15,220 nt of DNA from an uncultured Bacilli bacterium (GTDB lineage Bacteria > Bacillota_I > Bacilli_A > RF39 > UBA660): positions 12,822 through 28,041 of the forward strand of contig CAJUKM010000016.1 of the NCBI GenBank assembly GCA_910587535.1. The letters are read 5' to 3'. A program made the position numbers and the translations under genes. The notes beneath the pieces were generated by a model, which was not told the DNA's origin, did no database searches, and worked only from the letters and a program-made list of their open reading frames with translations. This document shows positions 1 to 8,100 of the stretch, in pieces. Every line of letters starts with the position of its first letter. Positions within the stretch are counted from its first letter, which is position 1.

Positions 1-54
1 ATAAATCTGAAAAAGTTTTATTCTAATATAACAATAATTACAGCTATAAAAAAT

Positions 55-97
55 AAGACTGAAGATAATAGGGAGACTCCAATCTTTAGTCTTTTTT
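55..97 (+). terminator. Rho-independent terminator of an upstream, off-window gene
   Basis: Arms 55-66 (AAGACTGAAGAT) and 82-93 (ATCTTTAGTCTT) pair over 12 bp with one G-U pair, and a small inner GGA/TCC stem lies in the loop. A run of six T (92-97) follows. An A-rich stretch before the left arm could let it also stop minus-strand transcripts. Bases 1-54 show no gene I can recognise; short open stretches there could be the tail of the upstream gene. Confidence 0.75.
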
Positions 98-115
98 AGA
101 AGAAATGTTAACGAT

Positions 116-134
116 GGTTGACAAATTTCCAACC
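116..134. promoter_or_regulatory. Candidate operator: inverted repeat over the -35 box
   Basis: GGTTGACAAATTTCCAACC is an imperfect palindrome (GGTTG-nn-AA-n-TT-nn-CAACC) centred at 125, and it contains a perfect TTGACA. A site like this over a -35 box in front of an XRE-type regulator gene suggests autoregulation. That role is inferred from position only. Confidence 0.35.
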
Positions 135-171
135 GAGAAAGGTAGAATGCAACTAAACGTTAGGCTATAAT
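118..171 (+). promoter_or_regulatory. Promoter region of the XRE/ABC cluster
   Basis: TTGACA at 118-123 is a consensus -35. It can pair with TAGAAT at 143-148, but the 19-bp spacer is long. A separate consensus TATAAT at 166-171 lacks a good -35 but would start RNA near 178, just ahead of the GAGGTG ribosome site (180-185). Which -10 is used cannot be decided by eye. Confidence 0.45.
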
Positions 172-192
172 TTTGAACCGAGGTGAAGAAGA

Positions 193-825
193 ATGAGTTT
201 AGGAGAAACTCTATTAGAGATGAGAAAAAAAAAGCGCTTATCTCAAGAAGAAGTAGCTGAAAAATTAAATGTGACAAGGCAAACTGTATCTAAATGGGAA
301 ACAGATCAAAGCACTCCTGATTTTGATAAAATAGGACCTCTTTGTCTTTTATACGAGATTTCGGCAGATGAATTGTTAAATGGTGAAAGCAAACACCGTA
401 ATGAATTGGATATAATGGAACATGATGAATCGAACATTAGGATTAAAAGAGCTAAAGGTATCAGTTTGGGAATTCTTACATTTTTTATAGCAGTTTCGTG
501 GATCGTAATATCTATACCATTTTTAAAAATCGACCCAGTATTAGCAACGGGAATATTTTTGATCATATGTGGAATAGGAACATATTTTATCGTTTATACA
601 TCGATGGTATATAAAACTGTTAAGACTAAAGAAGAAGATAAGAAAAATGAACTAATAAAACAAATAGAAAGCATTCTTGGACTAATCACTACAATTATAT
701 ATCTTATTTTAAGTTTTACGACTATGGCTTGGCACATAACGTGGCTAATTTGGATAATCTATGCACTCATAGACGAAATAATAAAATTATTGTTCGCCTT
801 AGGGGGTATTAAAAATGAAAAATAG
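193..825 (+). CDS. XRE-family transcriptional regulator with C-terminal membrane segments
   Basis: A 210-aa protein with two parts. Residues 3-60 form a typical XRE/Cro-type helix-turn-helix: LSQEEVAEKLNVTRQTVSKW at 16-35 is the canonical helix 2-turn-helix 3, followed by the TPDFDKI-type third helix and DELLNG. After a short charged linker come about four hydrophobic segments (roughly 88-110, 117-138, 160-178, 180-203), so the DNA-binding domain would hang from the cytoplasmic face of the membrane. The ATG follows GAGGTG at 180-185 by 7 bases. The stop overlaps the start of the next gene by 11 bases, so the two are translationally linked. It probably controls this cluster in response to a membrane or envelope signal; that is inferred from architecture and neighbours. 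The HTH call is firm, the signal unknown. Confidence 0.9.
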   Translation: MSLGETLLEMRKKKRLSQEEVAEKLNVTRQTVSKWETDQSTPDFDKIGPLCLLYEISADELLNGESKHRNELDIMEHDESNIRIKRAKGISLGILTFFIAVSWIVISIPFLKIDPVLATGIFLIICGIGTYFIVYTSMVYKTVKTKEEDKKNELIKQIESILGLITTIIYLILSFTTMAWHITWLIWIIYALIDEIIKLLFALGGIKNEK

Positions 826-1699
826 ATCTTTAATTATCAGTGCTATAGTACTATTAGTTATAGTCACGATAGGTCTTATAGCGTTTTTAATTTTCTTTCT
901 AAAAAACGGGTCGATGAAGTTTTTTAAGTTTAATTATGAAATGTCTAATGAGTTAGTGTTAGATGAAAAATATGAAGTGAATTTCAACACTCTCGATATA
1001 CAAGCAGACATGAGTAATATTTTTATTCGTAAAAGTGAAGATGATCAAATGAGAGTTGTCATATATGGAGAAAAAGATAGAACAAGCATCTCAGAAGATT
1101 ATGATACATTTAATATAAAGTCTACTAGCAAAAAATGCATAGGATTTTGTATAGGACAAAAGTCAGCCAAGATAGAAATATATCTTCCAAGTGAATACTC
1201 AAATACTATAGATATTTTTAACAAGTATGGCGATATAGAAATTGGGTCATTTAAAGAATCCAATATAAACATTCAGGCAAACTGTGGAGACATACGTATT
1301 CAAAAAGCAAAAAATGTCGATATAACAAACGATTTTGGTGATACGATAATAGATCATGTCGAAGAGGCAAAAATAGATCAGTCAGCAGGAGACATCGAAG
1401 TCGATTCAGTCTATCATCTAGAAGCGATAAATAATTTTGGGGACATCGAAATAGGAGAAGTTAAAGGATACGTCGATCTCGAAGATAACTGTGGAAATAT
1501 AGAGGTTAAAAATTTACACATTGAAGAAGATTCGCGGATTAAAGACGATTTCGGTGATATAAAAATAGGTAAAACAAATTCAATATTTATCGATGCTTCG
1601 ACCAGTTTAGGAGAAACCAATATTAAAAACAATTATCGAAATTCCGAAATAACTTTAAGTTTAAAAAATAATTGTGGAGACATAACTGTGGAAAACTAG
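815..1699 (+). CDS. Membrane-anchored DUF4097-type beta-repeat protein
   Basis: A 294-aa protein with one N-terminal membrane segment (about residues 6-30), and the rest probably outside the cell. From residue about 135 to the end a G-[DNE]-[IT]-x-[IV] motif recurs nine times, with the Gly at 139, 158, 175, 192, 209, 227, 247, 266 and 288, a spacing of 17-22. This is the repeated-strand pattern of DUF4097 (putative adhesin, predicted beta-helix). The residue before the Gly is Y, C, F, A, F, C, F, L, C, so Cys recurs in several rungs. AGGGGG at 801-806 precedes the ATG by 8 bases, and the start lies inside the preceding regulator gene. DUF4097 proteins often sit beside regulators and envelope-stress or ABC genes. 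A sensor or partner role for the membrane-bound regulator is plausible but inferred. Confidence 0.8.
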   Translation: MKNRSLIISAIVLLVIVTIGLIAFLIFFLKNGSMKFFKFNYEMSNELVLDEKYEVNFNTLDIQADMSNIFIRKSEDDQMRVVIYGEKDRTSISEDYDTFNIKSTSKKCIGFCIGQKSAKIEIYLPSEYSNTIDIFNKYGDIEIGSFKESNINIQANCGDIRIQKAKNVDITNDFGDTIIDHVEEAKIDQSAGDIEVDSVYHLEAINNFGDIEIGEVKGYVDLEDNCGNIEVKNLHIEEDSRIKDDFGDIKIGKTNSIFIDASTSLGETNIKNNYRNSEITLSLKNNCGDITVEN

Positions 1700-1713
1700 A
1701 AACTTCTAGTTTT
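1692..1713 (+). terminator. Perfect palindrome at the gene end; weak or partial terminator
   Basis: AAAACTAGAA and TTCTAGTTTT form a perfect 10-bp inverted repeat with a 2-base centre, and the TAG stop codon of the preceding gene lies in the left arm. Only four T close the right arm and no long T run follows, so it is at best a leaky terminator or an mRNA-stabilising hairpin between the regulator pair and the ABC genes. A TATACT-like -10 lies at 1730-1735, without a convincing -35. Confidence 0.35.
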
Positions 1714-1762
1714 TAAAATTTAATAAGAGTATACTATATATTGAAAAAAAGCGAGGGAATTT

Positions 1763-2701
1763 ATGGGTAACATTTTAGAAATTATCAATTTGACAAAAGA
1801 GTATAAAGGAATTAAAGCTGTAGATGGCCTTTCATTCGAAGTAAAAGAGGGAGAAATTTTGGGACTATTAGGACCTAATGGTAGTGGAAAATCGACAACT
1901 ATAAATTGTATTTTATCTCTTTTAACATATCAGAAAGGAATCATTAAAATTTTTGGAGAAGATATGGAGCCTAACTCGTACGACATAAAGGAAAAGATCG
2001 GAGTCGTCTTTCAAGATGTCGCCGTTTTCGATGAATTGACTGTTGAAGAAAACATAGACTATTTTTGTGGACTATACATTTCAAACAAAGACACTAGAAA
2101 ACGTTATGTCGATGAAGCTATTGAGCTTGTAAACCTAAAGGAATTCAAAAAATTCCATCCAAAACAGCTATCAGGCGGACTTTTGAGAAGATTAAATATT
2201 GCTTGTGGAATTGCACATAAACCAAAACTTATCTTTTTAGACGAACCGACTGTGGCAGTCGATCCCCAAAGTAGAAACAGTATTCTCGATGGAATAAAGA
2301 GACTTAATAAAGACGGTGCAACTATCATATATACCACTCATTACATGGAAGAAGTAGAAATTTTATGTAACAGAATTATAATTTTAGACAAAGGAAAAAT
2401 ACTTGCTAGTGGAACGAGCGCTGAATTAAAAGCACTTGCCAATATCGAAGAAAAGGTGACAGTAGAAGTGGAATCATTTTCGAAAAACCAACTTGCTGAA
2501 ATAAGAAAATTTACGACAGTAGAAGAAGCAGAGTATAAAGACAACAATCTAACAGTTATATACAAGAAGGGAAAAAACAATCTTGATAAATTATTAGACT
2601 TTTTAAAAAAAGAGAATGTGCATTATAACAGTATATTTGCCGAAAGGCCGACATTAAACGACGTTTTCTTAGAACTTACTGGTAAGGATTTGCGTGATTG
2701 A
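1763..2701 (+). CDS. ABC transporter ATP-binding protein (ABC-2/DrrA-like exporter type)
   Basis: A 312-aa ATPase that would power the two permeases encoded next. Walker A is GPNGSGKST at 37-45 and the Q-loop Gln is at 84. The signature is LSGGLLRR at 136-143, slightly divergent after LSGG. Walker B is LIFLDE at 156-161, followed by the D-loop, and the switch His is H193 in TTHYMEEVE. Residues after about 220 are the C-terminal extension usual in drug- and lantibiotic-exporter ATPases (CcmA/DrrA group), ending in the NDVFLELTGK tail typical of this group. GAGGG at 1753-1757 precedes the ATG. The end overlaps the next gene by 8 bases. The substrate cannot be told; drug, peptide or lipid export are all possible. 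Confidence 0.95.
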   Translation: MGNILEIINLTKEYKGIKAVDGLSFEVKEGEILGLLGPNGSGKSTTINCILSLLTYQKGIIKIFGEDMEPNSYDIKEKIGVVFQDVAVFDELTVEENIDYFCGLYISNKDTRKRYVDEAIELVNLKEFKKFHPKQLSGGLLRRLNIACGIAHKPKLIFLDEPTVAVDPQSRNSILDGIKRLNKDGATIIYTTHYMEEVEILCNRIIILDKGKILASGTSAELKALANIEEKVTVEVESFSKNQLAEIRKFTTVEEAEYKDNNLTVIYKKGKNNLDKLLDFLKKENVHYNSIFAERPTLNDVFLELTGKDLRD

Positions 2702-3872
2702 GATGTTTTTGCATAATTTTAAATACACATTTAAAACTCTCTTTAAAAATAAATCTCTTATTTTTTGGACGTTCGCTTTTCCTATCATACTTGGTACGCT
2801 TTTCCACATGGCCTTTAGCGACATAGAAAGTAGTGAAAAACTGCATACGATTAAAATTGCAATAATAGGGGATTCTATCACTGAAGAAAAAAAACATTAT
2901 GATACTTTTCTTTCTTCAATTACGATTACAGAAGAGGAAAAATTGTTCGAAATAAATTATACAGATGAAAAAGTCGCAAAAAAATTGTTAGACGATGGAG
3001 ATATAAAAGCTATCGTCGATTTATCAGATAAAACGAAAATAACGGTTAAAACCTCTGGTATTGAAGAAACAATTATAAGTCAAATATTAAATGACTTTCA
3101 AAAAAAAGAATTTATGATTACAACATTACTTGAGAACAAAGTGAAAGATGAAAACTTCGACTATGCCAACATAGATTCAATTTATCAACAGTTAGCTCTA
3201 GAAGTGTCCAATTCTAACTATTTAAATATCGAAGACACATCTCAAAAATCGATGAGCTATACTGTGATAGAGTTTTATACTCTGATAGCGATGGCTTGTC
3301 TATATGGTGGAACATTAGGGCTTACTGCGATAAATAAAGGTCTAGCAAATATGAGCAGTTTAGGAAAAAGGACATCAGTATCTCCTACAAGAAAAATTAA
3401 AATCGTAATAAGCAGTGCCCTCGCGAGTTTTATCATAAGTTTGATCGGGCTAGCGCTTCTATTCTTGTACACGATATTCGTTTTAAAAGTCGATTATGGA
3501 ACAGATATCACTTCAGTTATAATTCTAGCTTGCATAGGCTCTTTTGCCGGACTTACATTTGGGATAGCTATAGCATCAGTTCTTAAAACTAGCGAAATTA
3601 CGAAAACAGGAATAATGATATCTGTTACGATGCTTGGCTGTTTCCTTTCGGGAATGATGGGAATAACTATGAAATACATAGTCGATAAAAATATTCCTAT
3701 TTTAAATATGATAAACCCTGCAAATATGATTACAGATGGTTTCTATTCTCTCTATTATTACGAAACTAGAGAAAGATTTTACTATAATATAATATCGTTG
3801 TTAATTTTCTCTTTAATAATGATATTGCTCTCTGTTAATAGTTTGAGGAGGCAAAGATATGATAGTATTTAA
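2694..3872 (+). CDS. ABC-2 type transporter permease (first of two)
   Basis: A 392-aa membrane protein with ABC-2 topology: one N-terminal helix (about 17-41), a polar, probably extracellular domain of about 145 residues, then five helices from about residue 188 to the end. The NPANMITDGFYSLYYYE stretch before the last helix is typical of ABC-2 permeases. The start is GTG at 2694, inside the ATPase gene. AAGGA at 2684-2688 lies 5 bases upstream, a better distance than the 14 bases to the alternative ATG at 2703. It overlaps the second permease gene by 14 bases. With that permease and the preceding ATPase it should form a heterodimeric exporter. Confidence 0.9.
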   Translation: MIEMFLHNFKYTFKTLFKNKSLIFWTFAFPIILGTLFHMAFSDIESSEKLHTIKIAIIGDSITEEKKHYDTFLSSITITEEEKLFEINYTDEKVAKKLLDDGDIKAIVDLSDKTKITVKTSGIEETIISQILNDFQKKEFMITTLLENKVKDENFDYANIDSIYQQLALEVSNSNYLNIEDTSQKSMSYTVIEFYTLIAMACLYGGTLGLTAINKGLANMSSLGKRTSVSPTRKIKIVISSALASFIISLIGLALLFLYTIFVLKVDYGTDITSVIILACIGSFAGLTFGIAIASVLKTSEITKTGIMISVTMLGCFLSGMMGITMKYIVDKNIPILNMINPANMITDGFYSLYYYETRERFYYNIISLLIFSLIMILLSVNSLRRQRYDSI

Positions 3873-5010
3873 TGCTTTTAAAAAAATATTATGGTCAAAC
3901 AAGGTGATGATAATCATCTATACTCTTATTCTAGTCTTATTTGCCGGATTCAATTCTACAGATGATAAGAGTCAGATGAACTTCAGTGCGACGAAACCGG
4001 ATATATTAATAATAAACCACGATAAAGATGGCGATATATCTAAAAGTCTGATAGAGTACATTGGCAACAACTCTAATCTTGTCGATCTAGAAAACGATGA
4101 TAAGAAAATCGCAGATGCCTTATTTTTCAGGGAGATAAACTATGCTATATTTATACCGTCTTCTTTTAGTGAAGACTTCGAAAATGGCAAAAATCCAAAG
4201 ATTGAAATTAAAAGTTCGAAAGATTATAATTCTAGTCTAGCTGAACTGATACTAAAAAACTATCTTTCTACTGCCAGTATATATCGTAAAGAGTTTAAAG
4301 GACAAGAATTAGTCGATATAATAGAAAAAACTCTTTCTAACAGTATAGAAATTGGCATGACTAATAAACTCGATACAAAAAAATTATCAGAACTAGCGGA
4401 CTATTATAATTTTGCTAACTATAGTTTATTAGCGGGATGTGTTTTCGTAATATGTATGATTTTGACCAGTTTTAAAAACGCAAATATTGAAAAACGTACA
4501 ATAGTTAGTAGTATAAACTACAAAAAATTTAATAGACAATTACTCTTATCTAATGCTCTTTTTGCGTTCTCTCTATGGCTAATATATATAATACTTAGTA
4601 TAATACTAATCGGAAAATCTATGCTTACTGTTCACGGATTATTGTTTGCTATTAACTCTCTGATATTCTCTATGTGTACGCTTACGATAGCATTTCTAAT
4701 AGCAAATGCTATAAAGAATAAAGAAGCGATCAACGGAATAGTAAATGTTGTAGCATTAGGATCGAGCTTCCTTAGTGGAACATTCGTTCCTACTGAATAT
4801 TTGCCTGATGGCGTTCTAAAAATAGCTCGCATTCTGCCATCATACTATTATATCGACAACAACAATTTGATCAAAAGTCTAGAGAAATTCGATTTTAAGA
4901 ATCTATATCCTCTTATCATGAATACTGTAATAATTATCGCTTTTGCCCTTATATTTATGGCTATTACGAACTTTCTTTCTAAAAAGAACAGAAAAAAAGC
5001 GAGATTATGA
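3859..5010 (+). CDS. ABC-2 type transporter permease (second of two)
   Basis: A 383-aa membrane protein with the same plan as the preceding permease: an N-terminal helix (about 8-29), an extracellular polar domain to about 180, then five helices including GIVNVVALGSSFLSGTFVP, the conserved SG.F.P turn of ABC-2 permeases. The ATG has a strong GAGGAGG site at 3845-3851 and overlaps the previous gene's end. Two different permeases with one ATPase is common in Bacillota exporters. A lysine-rich tail (KKNRKK) ends the protein. This is the last gene of the cluster, followed at once by a terminator. Confidence 0.9.
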   Translation: MIVFNAFKKILWSNKVMIIIYTLILVLFAGFNSTDDKSQMNFSATKPDILIINHDKDGDISKSLIEYIGNNSNLVDLENDDKKIADALFFREINYAIFIPSSFSEDFENGKNPKIEIKSSKDYNSSLAELILKNYLSTASIYRKEFKGQELVDIIEKTLSNSIEIGMTNKLDTKKLSELADYYNFANYSLLAGCVFVICMILTSFKNANIEKRTIVSSINYKKFNRQLLLSNALFAFSLWLIYIILSIILIGKSMLTVHGLLFAINSLIFSMCTLTIAFLIANAIKNKEAINGIVNVVALGSSFLSGTFVPTEYLPDGVLKIARILPSYYYIDNNNLIKSLEKFDFKNLYPLIMNTVIIIAFALIFMAITNFLSKKNRKKARL

Positions 5011-5011
5011 A

Positions 5012-5043
5012 AAAATGACCACAATTATGGCGGTTATTTTTTT
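5012..5043 (+). terminator. Rho-independent terminator closing the ABC cluster
   Basis: AAAATGACC (5012-5020) pairs with GGTTATTTT (5032-5040), 9 pairs including one G-U, around an 11-base loop. T continues to 5043. It starts two bases after the permease stop codon. Confidence 0.8.
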
Positions 5044-5063
5044 ATGATTTTTCTCATTTAGAA

Positions 5064-5092
5064 TTGTAAAAAAAATACTAAAATGCTATAAT
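5064..5092 (+). promoter_or_regulatory. Strong sigma-A-type promoter of the giant nucleotidyltransferase gene
   Basis: TTGTAA (5064-5069), a 17-bp spacer and TATAAT (5087-5092), with an extended -10 TGC at 5084-5086. RNA should start near 5099, about 6 bases before the GTGGAG ribosome site. The -10 box covers the in-frame TTG at 5092, which rules that codon out as a start. Confidence 0.8.
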
Positions 5093-5118
5093 TGTTTTAC
5101 GATAGTGGAGCGGTCATA

Positions 5119-8100
5119 ATGGGAAACATATTTAGAACTTTATTAGACAACATAAATATACAAAGTATGCCTTTAGAGACAGTGCATGCTAAATACGGTG
5201 AAGGTCCTGAATTTTATAGAGAACTTCTCCAAAGAAGTCGAAAAAATATTGAAGAGGTTAGAGATTTTTTTAAGACTACAAAAGAATTCGATTTCAGTGA
5301 CTTTGGTGACAAATGTGATCTATTACGATTATCTCCATCAGAAGTTCTTTCATGGGGCAACGTGAAAAGTGTTCCAGATTTTATAGCGAACGCATTTCTT
5401 ATCGAAGATACGAGATGGATGAATACTCCAATCGTCGACAAAGTCAGTAAAGGATTTCTCGAAAGTTCTCTTAAAAGAGATGACAATATATATAGATATC
5501 CAGAACTTTTATGTAAATTAAATATAAAAGAACATTTTAAAATACTTACAGATCCCAATACAGATTACCAAAAGTTTCAAAAAAAAGAAGACTTGCTTAA
5601 TAGATTTACTGGTGAATACCTTCAAAAAATGATCAAATTTCTTATCGAAAATAAACAATTCGATATTTTGTTCATAGTGGCAAAAAGTCATTATATTATA
5701 CCTCATGTCTTGAAGGAAATACTAGAAAAGAAAAAACAGCTCCCTTTTGAAGCCTACTTACAATATTTAGATTTATTTCCATCTGAGTTTATAGAGACAT
5801 TTTTGTCTGAATTCATAAAAATAATCTTTTATGGTCTCTCTATAGAGCAAATGATGGCGGTTTTAAAAAGTAGTTTAATTACAAAATTTAAAGTTGTCGA
5901 CATAGGCTTCCTTTTAAATGCTATAAATTACGACAACTATGACGAAAATTCTACTGATCTATGTTGGAATATATTAATAGATAGAAAAGATGCCAAATTA
6001 TTAGAGGCTTTAAATAGCTTCATCGTCATAAATATATATCGTAGTAGAAAACCATTAAAAGATTTTCGTATACCCACATCTATTAAAGATTTGTTTATCG
6101 AAGGTTCTTTCGGTTCGCTTCCTGAAGATATAAAAGATAGATTTAAAACAAACGGTTTCGATGTTTTCTATGCAAGAGAACACAGAGATTTAAGCGACTT
6201 TTTTAGTAGTATTGATCCGCGATTGATATTTTCATATATTCCTGTTCTTAAAAACGAAAAAGATATTAAAAAAGAAGGATTATACGAATACTTGAAAAGA
6301 AACTTTAAAGAACAAGTCGCGTACGAATACATGAGTGATGTAGAACCTACTTTAGGTACCTTTTATAAACCAAAATCACTAAAACAATTTTTATTATTAC
6401 CCGATGGATTGAGTTTAGATGAAGTTAAAAAGAGAATCGATGAATTCATATATGCACATTTAGACAAAAGTAATGTTCTCTTAGATAGTGACGGGCTTGA
6501 TACTTTCAAAATCTCACATCCAGAGTTTTTCTTACCATCAGTTGCCCCTAAGTCATTAAAAGAGAAATATTATAATAGAAAATTGTCGCCTAAAGATTTT
6601 GCTTTAAATTATGAATGGCTCGATCTTTTTACAGATACTAATATTGCATATGGTTTCCCACCTAGTTTAGGATTTTTAATTTCTTTAAATAGTAATGTTC
6701 CATTTAAAGAATCGAATGACGTTAAATTGAAAATCTTTAGTATTTATGAAAGTCTAAGCGACGAATTTTTAAAAAAAGTTTTTATCGATACGATAAGATA
6801 TGATCTTGACAATTTGACAGTTAAAAATTTGGAAACATTGATAGAAATATTAAAAAGAATTAAAGATAGTAACTATGAAGACTTTATGAAATTTAGGCCG
6901 ATTATTGTACCTCGACTTTTAAAATCAGCTAATCCACTAGAACTTCTTAAAACCATAGAAGCAGTTTTTCTAAAAGAAAATACTCCTTTTGTCGGTAAGA
7001 TATATACAGCTTTTCAACTTTTAAATCCAAATCTACAGGGATTTAATTTTGAAGATGATAAAGCATCTCCAATTTTAAAAGCCAAATCTCCTGCAGTTAG
7101 ACAGATAATTATTTTCTCAGATTTAATGAAAGCTGCTCTCGGATCTAATAATAGATCCTTAAAGGATTATATTCAAGAAATAGAGGATGGCTACTCATTA
7201 TTTACACGTGTTAAAAAAAGCGAGGACTTAAGTAAGCTTACTCGTGAAGAAACATATGTTTTAAACAAATTCTTAGATTATTTATCTGCGTTATATTCAT
7301 CAGTTAGAAGCACCAGTGCCGATACATTTATGCGCACAGGAAATATGTTTGAAGATTTAGAAAATTTGAAAAGTAAATTTATAAAAAGCGGTCAAATACC
7401 AGAAGATTTACCAGATAGAATAGTCAAAATGTACTGTCACTTTGCCGGATTTGATACGATGAACTCGATAAAAATCTATATAAATAGTAAAGTGAGGAGT
7501 ACGGATATAAAACACCGCATCGCGATTAATCATCCGATTTTATTAAAAAAAGGAGACTTTATTAAAGGTATAAGTAAAGTAGAGCATTTATCGTTTATTC
7601 TCCAAAATGGTGTATTAGCAAAAGAGTACATGAGTGTCTCTTCTATGGACGACTTAACTCCTCTTGATGTAGAATTAAAGGCTATCGAAAGCGAAACAGA
7701 TGACTTTAGGACAACAGTATCAAATTCTTTGTCTGAAAAGCAAGATCCGATCTTTATCGTCTTAAAAAGAGATGATAGATTTTCTATAACTAGAGAAAAC
7801 GGCAATGAAAATAGAGGAGATACCAATAAACTTGAAATATTTGAAACGGCATCAAAAGATCACTATGGTATGCGTACGGGTTTTGCTTCGACAGAGATAG
7901 ATTATTTTCTCGTTCGCAATATAGACAAAAGGATATTTCTAGAGATCGCATTAAACGGATTTTATATTCCAGTAGTCGATTTCGATGGACAACTGATCTT
8001 CACCCCACAAGATTTCGATATGTTAAGAACTAAGATGACGGCTATTCCATACTATACCGATGAAGAATTTCACTTTTCTACTAGACTTAAAAATCCTAAA

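Noticed and set aside
1..99. Open frame across the window start ending at 97-99
   Set aside because: It reads straight through the terminator hairpin and its T run, so a coding role is unlikely; 33 open codons can occur by chance.
5092..5118. TTG start extending the giant protein by 9 residues
   Set aside because: The codon overlaps the TATAAT box of the gene's promoter and has no ribosome site.
5214..5558. 114-codon open frame on the minus strand
   Set aside because: Antisense to the giant gene's N-terminus, with no recognisable motif or promoter.
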